Shown piece by piece: positions 8,207 to 16,454 of a stretch of DNA of 64,000 nt (the first letter of the stretch is position 1; each line of letters opens with the position of its first letter). Source of the stretch: Alphaproteobacteria bacterium. GTDB taxonomy: Bacteria > Pseudomonadota > Alphaproteobacteria > JANSWW01. The DNA is taken from NCBI GenBank assembly GCA_024743275.1, contig JANSWW010000005.1, positions 62,001 to 126,000 on the forward strand, written 5' to 3'. The translations under genes were made by a program, and so were the position numbers. Below the pieces are notes generated by a model. It saw only the letters and a program-made list of their open reading frames with translations, had not been told where the DNA came from and made no database searches.

Positions 8207-9664
8207 TCACACTCCGCTTGCGGGAATACCGGTCCGCTGCACCGCGCGGGGAGCGGTCAGCTCCTTCCACTTGGACAGGGCCGTGTTGACCGCCTGGAAG
8301 GGCTTGCGCGGCACGAATTTGCCATGCCCTTCCTTGGCCTTGACCTCGCCGTCGTCGACCGCGACCCGGCCGCGGGTCAGGGTGTAGCGCGGCAGACCTT
8401 TGACATGCTTGCCCTCGAAAACGTTGTAGTCGATGGCGGAGACCTGGGAGGCGGCGCTGATCGTCTTCTCCTTCTCCGGGTCCCAGACCACGATATCGGC
8501 GTCGGCCCCGACCAGGATGGCGCCTTTCTTCGGGTACATGTTGAGGATCTTGGCGCTATTGGTCGACGTCACCGCGACGAACTCGTTCATCGTGATCCGG
8601 CCGGTGTTGACGCCATAGGTCCACAGCATGGGCATCCGGTCTTCCAGGCCGCCGGTGCCGTTCGGGATCTTCGTGAAGTCCCCGACGCCATAGCGCTTCT
8701 GCTCGGTGGTGAAGGCGCAGTGGTCCGTCGCCACCACCTGCAGGGAGCCGGAGGCGAGGCCCGCCCACAGGCTATCCTGGTGCTTCTTGTCCCGGAACGG
8801 CGGTGACATCACCCGGCGGGCCGCGTGATCCCAATCCTTGTGGGCGTATTCGCTGTCGTCGAGCGTCAGGTGCTGGATCAGCGGTTCGCCATAGCAACGG
8901 ATTCCGTTCTGTTTCGCCCGCCGGATCGCCTCATGAGCCTGCTCGCTCGAGGTATGCACGATATAGACCGGCACGCCGGCCATGTCGGCGATCATGATCG
9001 CCCGGTTCGTGGCCTCCCCCTCGACCTCGGCCGGGCGGGAATAGGCGTGGGCCTCGGGGCCGGTATTGCCCTCGGACATCAGCTTTTCCTGAAGCTGGGC
9101 GACCACGTCGCCATTCTCGGCATGGACGAGCGGCAGAGCGCCCAGGGCGGCGCAGCGCTGGAAGGACGCGAACATCTCGTCGTCGTCGACCATCAGCGCG
9201 CCCTTATAGGCCATGAAATGCTTGAACGTGTTGATGCCCCGCTCGCGGACCACGGTCTCCATCTCGTTGAAGACCTGCTCGCTCCACCAGGTGATCGCCA
9301 TGTGGAAGGAATAGTCGCAATGGGCCCGGGTCGACTTGTTGTCCCACATCTGCAGGGCGGACAGCAGCGACTGGTCCGGGGCCGGCAGCGCGAAGTCGAC
9401 CACCATGGTGGTGCCGCCGGAGACAGCCGCCCGGGTGCCGGAATCGAAATCGTCCGTGGAATAGGTGCCCATGAAGGGCATTTCGAGATGGGTGTGCGGG
9501 TCGATCCCGCCCGGCATCACATAGCAGCCGGTGGCGTCGAGCGTTTTATCGCCGCCTGTCAAATTCTCCCCGATCTCGGTGATCTTGCCGCCTTCGACGC
9601 GGACATCCCCCTTATAGGTCAGGTCCGCGGTAACGATGGTCCCGTTCTTGATGACTGTAGACAT
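8207..9664 (-). CDS. hydA: Dihydropyrimidinase
   Basis: The 485-residue product is a cyclic amidohydrolase. Metal and catalytic elements are visible: DPHTHLEMP, the lysine to be carboxylated in FKHFMAYKGA, HAENGD, VHTSSEQA and ATDHCAF. It opens dihydrouracil or dihydrothymine to N-carbamoyl-beta-amino acid, the step after PreTA. A good AGGAGAGGG site precedes the ATG at 9664. Hydantoinase or phenylhydantoinase activity cannot be excluded by sequence, but preTA and the carbamoylase gene in the same operon point to dihydropyrimidines. Confidence 0.96.
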   Translation of the reverse strand: MSTVIKNGTIVTADLTYKGDVRVEGGKITEIGENLTGGDKTLDATGCYVMPGGIDPHTHLEMPFMGTYSTDDFDSGTRAAVSGGTTMVVDFALPAPDQSLLSALQMWDNKSTRAHCDYSFHMAITWWSEQVFNEMETVVRERGINTFKHFMAYKGALMVDDDEMFASFQRCAALGALPLVHAENGDVVAQLQEKLMSEGNTGPEAHAYSRPAEVEGEATNRAIMIADMAGVPVYIVHTSSEQAHEAIRRAKQNGIRCYGEPLIQHLTLDDSEYAHKDWDHAARRVMSPPFRDKKHQDSLWAGLASGSLQVVATDHCAFTTEQKRYGVGDFTKIPNGTGGLEDRMPMLWTYGVNTGRITMNEFVAVTSTNSAKILNMYPKKGAILVGADADIVVWDPEKEKTISAASQVSAIDYNVFEGKHVKGLPRYTLTRGRVAVDDGEVKAKEGHGKFVPRKPFQAVNTALSKWKELTAPRAVQRTGIPASGV

Positions 9665-9699
9665 GCTCGCCCTCTCCTCTTCCTCTGCCGCCCTGATGT

Positions 9700-9754
9700 C
9701 TTCCCGATGTCTCGTCTTCCCGATGTCTCGTCTTCCCGACGTCTCGTCTTCCCT
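9700..9754. repeat. Tandem 16-bp repeat, about 3.4 copies
   Basis: The unit CTTCCCGATGTCTCGT occupies 9700-9715 and 9716-9731, is present with one change (GACGT for GATGT) at 9732-9747, and ends in a partial copy to 9754. It fills the gap between the hydrolase gene and hydA. No spacer is present, so this is a simple tandem duplication, perhaps polymorphic in length. Confidence 0.8.
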
Positions 9755-9758
9755 GGTC

Positions 9759-11024
9759 CTATTCCGCGATGCCGGCCTTCTCGACCACCGCGTGGAACAA
9801 TACGTCGGCCCCGGCCCGTGCCCATTCCATGGTGATCTCCTCCGCCTCGTTATGGCTCAGCCCGTCGACGCAGGGACACATCACCATGGCGGTCGGCGCC
9901 ACCCGGTTGATCCAGCATGCATCGTGACCGGCGCCGGAGACGATGTTCCGGTGCGAGTAGCCGAGCCGCTCGGCCGCCGCGCGAATCATGCCGACGCATT
10001 CCTCGTCGAAGGTGACCGGATCGAACCCGCCGACGGTCTCCATCTCGATGGTGAGGCCCATGTCGTCGCAGATCTTCTGGGCCGCCGCCTTGGCTTGGCT
10101 TTCCATCTCCGTCAGCACGGCGAGGTCCGGCGACCGGAAATCGATGGTAAAGACGCATTTGCCCGGGATGACATTGCGCGAGTTCGGATAGACGTCGATG
10201 TGGCCGGCGGCGCCCACCGCGTCGGGCGCGTGGGCCAGAGCGATCTCGTCGACCTTTTCCAGGATGCGGGCCATGGCGAGGCCGGCATTTTTGCGCATCG
10301 GCATCGGGGTCGAGCCGGTATGGGCATCCTTGCCCGTCACCCGCATCTCGATCCAGCGCAGCCCCTGACCGTGGGTGACGACGCCGATATCCTTCTCCTC
10401 GGCTTCGAGGATCGGTCCCTGCTCGATATGCAGCTCGAAGAAGGCGTGCATCTTGCGGTCGCCAACCGTCTCCTCGCCACGCCAGCCGATCCGGTTCAAC
10501 TCGTCGCCGAACTTCTTCCCGTCCGCGTCTTCGCGGTCATAGGCCCAATCCTGGGTATGCATGCCGGCGAAGACACCGGAAGCCAACATCGCCGGGGCGA
10601 ACCGGGTCCCCTCCTCGTTGGTCCAATTGGTGACCACGATGGGGTGTTTCGTCGTGATGCCGAGATCGTTCATGCTGCGGACAAGTTCCAGCCCCGCGAG
10701 CACTCCGAGCACCCCGTCGTATTTCCCGCCGGTCGGCTGGGTGTCGAGATGACTGCCGACATAGACCGGCAGAGCCTCGGGGTCGCTGCCCTCCCGCCGC
10801 ATGAACATATTGCCCATCTGATCGACCGCCATGCTCATGCCGGCCTCTTCGCACCATTTCTGGAAAAGCGCGCGGCCCTTGGCGTCATCGTCGGTCAGCG
10901 TTTGACGGTTGTTGCCGCCGGCGACACCGGGTCCGATCTGCGCCATGTCCATCAGCGAATCCCAAAGCCGTTGCGGGTTGATCCGCAGATTCTCCCCGGC
11001 AAAAGACATCGTTTTGTCCGGCAT
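9759..11024 (-). CDS. Zn-dependent N-carbamoyl-amino-acid hydrolase (beta-ureidopropionase type)
   Basis: 421 residues of the M20-related amidase/hydantoinase-carbamoylase family. Metal-site motifs GSHLDTQPTGG, the D in YDGVLG, the EE in TNEEGTRFAP, H in LHIEQGP and the C-terminal H in GLSHNEAE are all visible. It would hydrolyse N-carbamoyl-beta-alanine or N-carbamoyl-beta-aminoisobutyrate, the third reductive-pathway step. It is the first gene of the leftward operon, facing the RutR box, with GGGGG/GAGGG before the ATG. Allantoate amidohydrolase is the main alternative; neighbours argue against it. Confidence 0.92.
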   Translation of the reverse strand: MPDKTMSFAGENLRINPQRLWDSLMDMAQIGPGVAGGNNRQTLTDDDAKGRALFQKWCEEAGMSMAVDQMGNMFMRREGSDPEALPVYVGSHLDTQPTGGKYDGVLGVLAGLELVRSMNDLGITTKHPIVVTNWTNEEGTRFAPAMLASGVFAGMHTQDWAYDREDADGKKFGDELNRIGWRGEETVGDRKMHAFFELHIEQGPILEAEEKDIGVVTHGQGLRWIEMRVTGKDAHTGSTPMPMRKNAGLAMARILEKVDEIALAHAPDAVGAAGHIDVYPNSRNVIPGKCVFTIDFRSPDLAVLTEMESQAKAAAQKICDDMGLTIEMETVGGFDPVTFDEECVGMIRAAAERLGYSHRNIVSGAGHDACWINRVAPTAMVMCPCVDGLSHNEAEEITMEWARAGADVLFHAVVEKAGIAE

Positions 11025-11075
11025 ATGCCCTCGTTCCCCCTGCTCACATTTTTTGGTGTTGGCGTGCGCAAAAAC

Positions 11076-11091
11076 TTGACCATTTGATAAA
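11076..11091. promoter_or_regulatory. Predicted RutR operator in the divergent promoter region
   Basis: TTGACCATTTGATAAA matches the E. coli RutR consensus TTGACCANNTGGTCAA: the left half-site is perfect and five of seven positions match on the right. It lies 52 bp from the hydrolase start and 81 bp from the RutR-like gene, well placed to control both directions. In E. coli, uracil or thymine releases RutR from such sites. Confidence 0.7.
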
Positions 11092-11171
11092 AAATGACGC
11101 TATGGAAGAGATGCGCGTCCGTCAAGGCAGATTTGCGCTAATAACAATACTAACGGGGATGGAGAATAACG

Positions 11172-11798
11172 ATGCCCAGGAGCGTCGCTGAAAAACCCGA
11201 AAAACTCAGCCGAATTCAGACCGCGAACCGTGCCTTGATCACCGAGGCGGCGCTCGAGGTTTTTGCTACCGAGGGCTATCGAGGGGCGACGATCGAACGG
11301 ATCGCCGAGCGATGCGGGATGTCGAAGACCAACCTGCTCTACTACTTCCCGAACAAGGACGAGATCTATCGGACGGTCTTGGCACAGACCCTGGAGGGAT
11401 GGCTCGACCCGTTCATCGAAATCTCACCGGACGCGGATCCGGAGGAGGCGCTAGGCAACTATATCGCCGAGAAGGTCGCCCTGTCCTTGGACCGGCCCGA
11501 GGCGTCCCGCCTCTTCGCCAACGAGATTCACCGCGGCGCCCCTCTGATCCACGATTTCCTGAAGACCGAGCTAAAGGATCTGGTGGACGAGAAGGCCGCT
11601 GTGATCCGCCAATGGATCGACAGCGGCAAACTGGCGCCGGTCGATCCCTATCACCTCATCTTCATGATCTGGGCTACGACCCAGCATTACGCCGACTTCG
11701 CGGTCCAGGTGGAGGCGGTGATGGGGCGGGCCCCGGACACGGACGAGATCACCCAGGCCATAACCGGGATGATTCTGAAGGGCGCCCGGCCCGCCTGA
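11172..11798 (+). CDS. rutR: TetR-family regulator RutR (pyrimidine-responsive)
   Basis: 208 residues. The TetR helix-turn-helix (about 38-65) ends in MSKTNLLYYFPNK, and the C-terminal segment GKLAPVDPYHLIFMIWATTQ followed by HYADFAVQVEAV is almost the E. coli RutR signature. E. coli RutR binds uracil and thymine. GGAG stands before the ATG. It is divergent from the pyrimidine operon and convergent with upp, so it probably represses the operon until pyrimidine bases accumulate. The regulated pathway here is reductive, not the Rut pathway of E. coli. Confidence 0.92.
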   Translation: MPRSVAEKPEKLSRIQTANRALITEAALEVFATEGYRGATIERIAERCGMSKTNLLYYFPNKDEIYRTVLAQTLEGWLDPFIEISPDADPEEALGNYIAEKVALSLDRPEASRLFANEIHRGAPLIHDFLKTELKDLVDEKAAVIRQWIDSGKLAPVDPYHLIFMIWATTQHYADFAVQVEAVMGRAPDTDEITQAITGMILKGARPA

Positions 11799-11833
11799 CC
11801 CGAGCGGCCTACCCCATCACATTTCTGGACCGG

Positions 11834-12526
11834 CTACTTGGTGCCGAAGATTCGGTCGCCCGCATCGCCCAACCCAGGGACGATGTAACCCTTTTCGTTC
11901 AAATGGCTGTCGACCGCGGCGGTATAGACCGGCACGTCGGGATGCGCCTGGGCGAAGGCGTGGACGCCTTCAGGCGCCGCCAAGAGGCAGAGGAAGCGGA
12001 TATCCTTCGCCCCCTCCTCCTTCAGCCGCTGAATCGCGGCGATCGCCGAATTGGCCGTGGCCAGCATCGGATCGACGATCACGGTGGTCCGCGTCTCCAT
12101 ATTGTCCGGCAGCTTCAGGAAGTATTCGACCGGTTGCAGGGTCTTGGGATCGCGGAACAGTCCGATATGACCGACCCGTGCTGAGGGAACCAGTTCCAGC
12201 ATCCCGTCGAGGAAGCCGCTGCCCGCCCGAAGGATCGGGATCAGCACCAGCTTCTTACCGGCCAGGATCGGCGCCTCCATCTCCGTGATCGGCGTTTCGA
12301 TCCGCATCGTGGTCATCGGCAGGTCCCGCAGCACCTCGTAGGCCAGCAGTAGGGAGATCTCCCTCAAGAGCGTTCGGAAGGAGGCGGACGAATTGTTCTT
12401 GTCCCGCATCAGCGTGAGCTTGTGCAGGATCAGCGGGTGATCGACGATGTGAAGCGAGTCGGGGAAATTCCGGGAGGGGCCGGAGGCGGGACCGGAGGAT
12501 GTGTCGGTAGGCGTTTCCGTGGACAT
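11834..12526 (-). CDS. upp: Uracil phosphoribosyltransferase
   Basis: 230 residues from the ATG at 12526; the open frame runs 27 codons further upstream without family similarity. The product shows the UPRT core including the PRPP loop [13 protein letters not shown] and the C-terminal uracil-binding part ending [16 protein letters not shown]. It converts uracil and PRPP to UMP. The N-terminus is about 20 residues longer than E. coli Upp and is rich in Thr, Ser and Pro. It ends 35 bp from the convergent rutR, linking salvage with catabolism. Confidence 0.95.
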   Translation of the reverse strand: MSTETPTDTSSGPASGPSRNFPDSLHIVDHPLILHKLTLMRDKNNSSASFRTLLREISLLLAYEVLRDLPMTTMRIETPITEMEAPILAGKKLVLIPILRAGSGFLDGMLELVPSARVGHIGLFRDPKTLQPVEYFLKLPDNMETRTTVIVDPMLATANSAIAAIQRLKEEGAKDIRFLCLLAAPEGVHAFAQAHPDVPVYTAAVDSHLNEKGYIVPGLGDAGDRIFGTK

Positions 12527-12898
12527 GGGCGACTGTTCTGGTTTTCGGAGACTGGAAGTGGGCCGCACCATACTTTCACGCCCGGTCGGGCGCCAGTCTA
12601 GATCCACCTGTCCTCAGCGATACGCCCCACGCTCGTGGCGTCATATCGCCATAACCATCGCCGGGGGCCGCGACGCTATAGTAAGCAATCGCCGGTCGCA
12701 AACACCGAACGGCCTGAAAAGATGGCACTTGAGGTAAATTATGTGGCATGCTGACGATTAAGAACCGGTCGCTGGGACACATATGGACGTATGGTGCCGA
12801 TGCCTTGGACATGATCGGCGGTTCAGCCTTGCCAGCCCGGATAGTCTTTCTAAGAGTTTGCTTTACAGGCGTTCGGCCGACCGAAGCGGAGTTTCTTG
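12527..12898. other. Divergent intergenic region between upp and an unknown gene
   Basis: This 372-bp stretch carries no credible gene. It must hold the promoters of upp (leftward) and of the unknown protein (rightward). A GCGGAG ribosome binding site lies just before 12899. AT-richer blocks occur near 12720-12775, but I cannot assign a convincing -35/-10 pair. Confidence 0.5.
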
Positions 12899-14116
12899 AT
12901 GTCCATGCAGCAGTTCAACCAGTCTCGCGAATCCGATGCGCGGAAAAGGTCGAAGTCGCCGATCTTGGATCAGGTGTTGCGGGGCGGATCGAGCGTCTCC
13001 TTCAACCTATTGCAGAAAACGAGTGAAATCGGCGAAGGGGAGAAGTTCTTTCGACGGCGGACGCTGAACGAGACGATCATCTTCAAATATCCCAACTTCG
13101 ATATCGAGATCGCCGAACTGCAAACCTTCGATTTCGGGGCGGGCAGCAAGCTGGCCCAGATCAGCAAACCGATCGAAACGGCGATCTTCATTCCGGTCGA
13201 CACCAACCGGCTGGAGGACGGCGGAAACGCCGTCTATATGCGCCAGCACAAGTTCCAGGACCTGCTGTATCATTATTTCGGCGTCGATCTCTCCCAGAAG
13301 GAGGAAGAGGACGATGTCCGGAAACTCCGGATCATCGACGCCTGCCCGACGCTGGACCCGTTCCTTCTGCGCGCCGCGCTCAAGAAGGAGGATATCAGCG
13401 TCAACGAGCACTATTTCGCGATCTCCAAGGCCGAGGAACGCGAGGTGAAGAAACGGATCGAGCAGAAGATCTCACCGATCATCGAATTCGCCTTCAAACG
13501 CGCCGGCGGCAAACAAAGCGACACCCGGGCCGAGAAGTTCGTCGACGCCATTTGGGACCCGACCATGTCCGAGGCGTCGGTGTTCATCTCCGCCTTCGGT
13601 CTGAAGGAAGGTCAGATCGACGGGGTCATGAATGGCTGGAAGGGCGTTTCCTATTACCAGTATCTCTTTTCCCGCAACGCACGGGATCTGAAGATGATCC
13701 TCGACTGGTTCCGGTCGCCCTATTCCCGCCCCGCGGACGCCTCCGCCTACAAGCTCTACATGGAAGGGCTGGAGATGCATAAGAAGCGGGTGTTCACCCA
13801 GTTGGAGCGCCTGATCCGCAATGTGGCCGAGGTCTTCGCCGACTACGACGCCGCCTATACCCGCTTCCTGGAAGAGAGCGACCCGAAGCCGCTGCGGGAC
13901 TTCTACAGCACCGCCGAGTCGCGGTATTGGGTCCTCGGCTTCACCTGCTCGGCCCTGTTCCATGCCGTCAATCTCGTGAAGCGCGCGACCCGCGGGCACC
14001 CGCACAATCGCGTGAGCTTCGAGGAGATGAGCGACCTTTACGCCCGCATGCAGGCGACCCTGTCGAGCCGGAAGCCAAACGATCTTCCCCGGTCGGCCTC
14101 TCCAACCGTGACCTAG
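12899..14116 (+). CDS. Unrecognised 405-residue protein
   Basis: I do not recognise this protein. The ATG at 12899 follows GCGGAG; a TTG three bases earlier is less likely. The product is hydrophilic and charged, without a signal peptide or membrane helix. An acidic/basic stretch (SQKEEEDDVRKLR) lies near residue 140 and a Lys/Glu-rich, possibly helical stretch around 180. The C-terminal half is rich in aromatic and charged residues and looks alpha-helical. Codon use matches its neighbours. It stands alone, divergent from upp and convergent with a histidine kinase, with the palindromic element directly after its stop. Function unknown; a cytosolic role is likely. Confidence 0.8.
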   Translation: MSMQQFNQSRESDARKRSKSPILDQVLRGGSSVSFNLLQKTSEIGEGEKFFRRRTLNETIIFKYPNFDIEIAELQTFDFGAGSKLAQISKPIETAIFIPVDTNRLEDGGNAVYMRQHKFQDLLYHYFGVDLSQKEEEDDVRKLRIIDACPTLDPFLLRAALKKEDISVNEHYFAISKAEEREVKKRIEQKISPIIEFAFKRAGGKQSDTRAEKFVDAIWDPTMSEASVFISAFGLKEGQIDGVMNGWKGVSYYQYLFSRNARDLKMILDWFRSPYSRPADASAYKLYMEGLEMHKKRVFTQLERLIRNVAEVFADYDAAYTRFLEESDPKPLRDFYSTAESRYWVLGFTCSALFHAVNLVKRATRGHPHNRVSFEEMSDLYARMQATLSSRKPNDLPRSASPTVT

Positions 14117-14213
14117 AAACGCGACCCTAGTGTCGTGAGTTTGAAGTTCGTCTTGAGCCGCCTCAAGTTCCGCGACGAACTTCTGTTTCGGGACACTTAG
14201 GTCATGACCTAGA
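14109..14213. mobile_element. Palindromic element flanked by 9-bp direct repeats (MITE/REP-like)
   Basis: The outer arms CCTAGTGTC (14126-14134) and GACACTTAGG (14192-14201) are inverted. Inside are GAAGTTCGTC (14143-14152) against GACGAACTTC (14174-14183) and TTGAG (14153-14157) against CTCAA (14162-14166). The whole unit can fold into one long hairpin. It is bounded by identical TGACCTAGA copies at 14109-14117 and 14205-14213, like a target duplication. The stops of both convergent genes lie in these repeats. No transposase is encoded, so any mobility would be in trans. It might also act as a bidirectional terminator. Confidence 0.6.
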
Positions 14214-16383
14214 CAGGATCGCCCGAGAACGCGTCCTCCACCGACCGGCCCGTCTGTTCCACCGTCTTTTGCAAGGCTTCCAGCGAATCGGGCGCGGGCA
14301 CCCGTCCCGCCTCGATGGCGGCCTCAACCGATCCCGCGAGATAGGACAGGCGCACAAAGCCGACATTCCCGGTCATGCCCTTGAGTTCATGGGCCATCGC
14401 CGCCGCGCGCACTTCCGCCCCCTCATCCGCCAAGACGGTCGTCAGGGCCGCGACCTTCCCCCTCGCCTCCGCCAGCGATTGCCGGGCGAGATCAGCCGCC
14501 CGCCGGTCCCCCAGGCTGGTGGCCATCCGGCGATAGACCGCCCTGTCGAAGAGATCGGTCGCTTCCGCCTTTTGGCCGCCCGGCCCAACCGAATCAGGCC
14601 CGGCCGCGGTCGTCCCGCCCTGGACTTGTCGCTGCGATGGCGGCCGGCTTTGGCGGAAGGCCTCGTCCATGACCCTTGCGAGATGATCCCAATCGATTGG
14701 CTTGATCACGCAATCGACCATCCCGGCGGCCAGATAGCGTTCCCGCTGATCTGTGAACGCATTGGCCGTCAGCGCGATGATCGGGGTATGGGCCAGCGCG
14801 TCGGTTCGGGTCTTGATCCGTTCGGTCGCCTCGATCCCGTCCATGCGCGGCATCTGAATATCCATCAGGATCAGGTCCGGCCGGAAAGACTCGATCGCCT
14901 CCAGCGCCTCCATTCCGTCATTGGCGGGCAGGACCGTATGGCCTTCGGTCTCCAGGATCTCCTTCACCAGGGTCTGGTTGATGATGTTGTCTTCGACCAG
15001 CAGGACCCGATACTGGGCGGGGACCGGTTCGGTGGCCGGGGCGGACTCTTCGACGACACCGGCACCGACAAGGTGCATCGGTATGGTGAACCAGAAGGTG
15101 GTGCCGTGACCGAGCGCGGTCTCGACCGAGAGAGAGCCGCCCATGCGCTCGACCAACCGGTTCGAGATCGCAAGCCCAAGGCCGGTTCCCCCCTTGATCC
15201 GCCGATCGCTGTCGTCCTCCTGGGTGAATTCCTGGAACATGCGGGTCAAGAAGGGCCGGCTGATGCCCGGCCCTGTGTCTTTCACCTGGAAGGTCACCTG
15301 GGCGACACTGTTCTCCGGGACGCTACTGACCGTCGCGATGAGTTCCACCCGGCCGCGCTCGGTGAACTTCACGGCGTTGCCCAGCAGATTGAACAGGATC
15401 TGTTGCAGGCGATCCCGGTCGCCCTCGACGATCAGCGGGCGCTCTTCGGGTCCTTGATGCTCAAAGGTCAGGCCTTTTTCCGCCGCCTCGCGCTCCAACA
15501 GACCGGCCACATGGTCCAGGGTGTCCTGAAGATCGAAGGGGCGCTGATTGATCTTGAAATCCTCTGATTCGATTTTCGAGAAATCGAGGACTTGATTGAT
15601 CAGGACAAGCAGGCTGTCCCCCGACCGAATAGCGAGGTCGAGCCGGTCCTTACCGACCGGCGAGAGATGTTCGCGCTTCAACAGGGCCAGCATTCCCAGA
15701 AGCCCGTTGAGGGGCGTGCGGATCTCGTGACTCATCGTGGCGACGAACCGGCTCTTGGCGTCGCTCGCCTGGGCCGCGGCGGCGCGATCCGCCTCCATGC
15801 GCCGGTACTCTTCGGTCCGGCGGATCGGGATTTCGAGGGCGCCGCCCAAGAGAACGGTGCCGGCCATGGAGACGATCGCGAGCGGGATGAAGATCGAACT
15901 CAGGATCTCGTTCCGCATCGGCGCGTCCAGATAAAGCAGGGCGACGAAAACGGTGAACGGCAAGGTGGCCGCCAGCGCCAGGATCGCCCGCCAGCGCCCC
16001 TTGATCACGCCTCGTTGCGCCAACCACCAGACCACCAGACTGCCGGCGACCACCGTCCATACCCCGATGACGCCGAGAATGGCCCCATTCCCTCCCAGAA
16101 ATAGCCGATAGGCGCTGGCGATCCCGCCGGTGACCGCGGCCCCGACCGGACCGGCGAAAAGCACGCTGAGCGCAAGCGGTGCGTTGCGGGCGTCATAGAT
16201 CTGGCCGTCGACGAATTCAAAGGGGCTGCTCATCGCCATGACGACGCCGACCCCGAACAGTACGCCGGCGATCGATTTGGTCCGCAGACTATCCTCGATC
16301 GAGAAATACTCGATGAGGATCGTGTAGCCGACCACCATGACGGCCAACAGGCCGAGCGAATGGAAAATCTCGACAAACGCCAA
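14209..16383 (-). CDS. Hybrid sensor histidine kinase with 5TM-LYT sensor, receiver and Hpt domains
   Basis: 724 residues from a TTG at 16383 preceded by GGGAGA; a GTG at 16437 would put an intergenic hairpin inside the gene. Six or so membrane helices (about 1-185) resemble the 5TM-LYT sensor. Then come HisKA (H219 in MSHEIRTPLNG), HATPase (GTGLGLAISNRL), a receiver (VEDNIINQ; phospho-Asp in LMDIQMP) and a C-terminal Hpt domain (H in AHELKGMTGNVG). A full phosphorelay in one inner-membrane protein is implied. No output regulator is adjacent, so the signal and target are unknown. Confidence 0.92.
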   Translation of the reverse strand: MAFVEIFHSLGLLAVMVVGYTILIEYFSIEDSLRTKSIAGVLFGVGVVMAMSSPFEFVDGQIYDARNAPLALSVLFAGPVGAAVTGGIASAYRLFLGGNGAILGVIGVWTVVAGSLVVWWLAQRGVIKGRWRAILALAATLPFTVFVALLYLDAPMRNEILSSIFIPLAIVSMAGTVLLGGALEIPIRRTEEYRRMEADRAAAAQASDAKSRFVATMSHEIRTPLNGLLGMLALLKREHLSPVGKDRLDLAIRSGDSLLVLINQVLDFSKIESEDFKINQRPFDLQDTLDHVAGLLEREAAEKGLTFEHQGPEERPLIVEGDRDRLQQILFNLLGNAVKFTERGRVELIATVSSVPENSVAQVTFQVKDTGPGISRPFLTRMFQEFTQEDDSDRRIKGGTGLGLAISNRLVERMGGSLSVETALGHGTTFWFTIPMHLVGAGVVEESAPATEPVPAQYRVLLVEDNIINQTLVKEILETEGHTVLPANDGMEALEAIESFRPDLILMDIQMPRMDGIEATERIKTRTDALAHTPIIALTANAFTDQRERYLAAGMVDCVIKPIDWDHLARVMDEAFRQSRPPSQRQVQGGTTAAGPDSVGPGGQKAEATDLFDRAVYRRMATSLGDRRAADLARQSLAEARGKVAALTTVLADEGAEVRAAAMAHELKGMTGNVGFVRLSYLAGSVEAAIEAGRVPAPDSLEALQKTVEQTGRSVEDAFSGDPV

Positions 16384-16414
16384 CTCAGATCTCCCGCCCG
16401 GCTTTGTTGTGACG

Positions 16415-16447
16415 TCCCTCTCCAGCGCACAAGACACTGGAGAGGGA
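16415..16447 (-). other. Strong hairpin between the PhzE-like gene and the histidine kinase
   Basis: TCCCTCTCCAG (16415-16425) pairs over all 11 bp with CTGGAGAGGGA (16437-16447), with an 11-nt loop. It begins 8 bp after the stop of the upstream gene. There is no clear U-tract on the minus strand. It probably ends or attenuates transcription of the chorismate enzyme before the kinase gene. Confidence 0.55.
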
Positions 16448-16454
16448 GCCGGGT

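Noticed and set aside
9700..9754. Possible CRISPR-like array
   Set aside because: The 16-bp units are contiguous without spacers and there are no cas genes.
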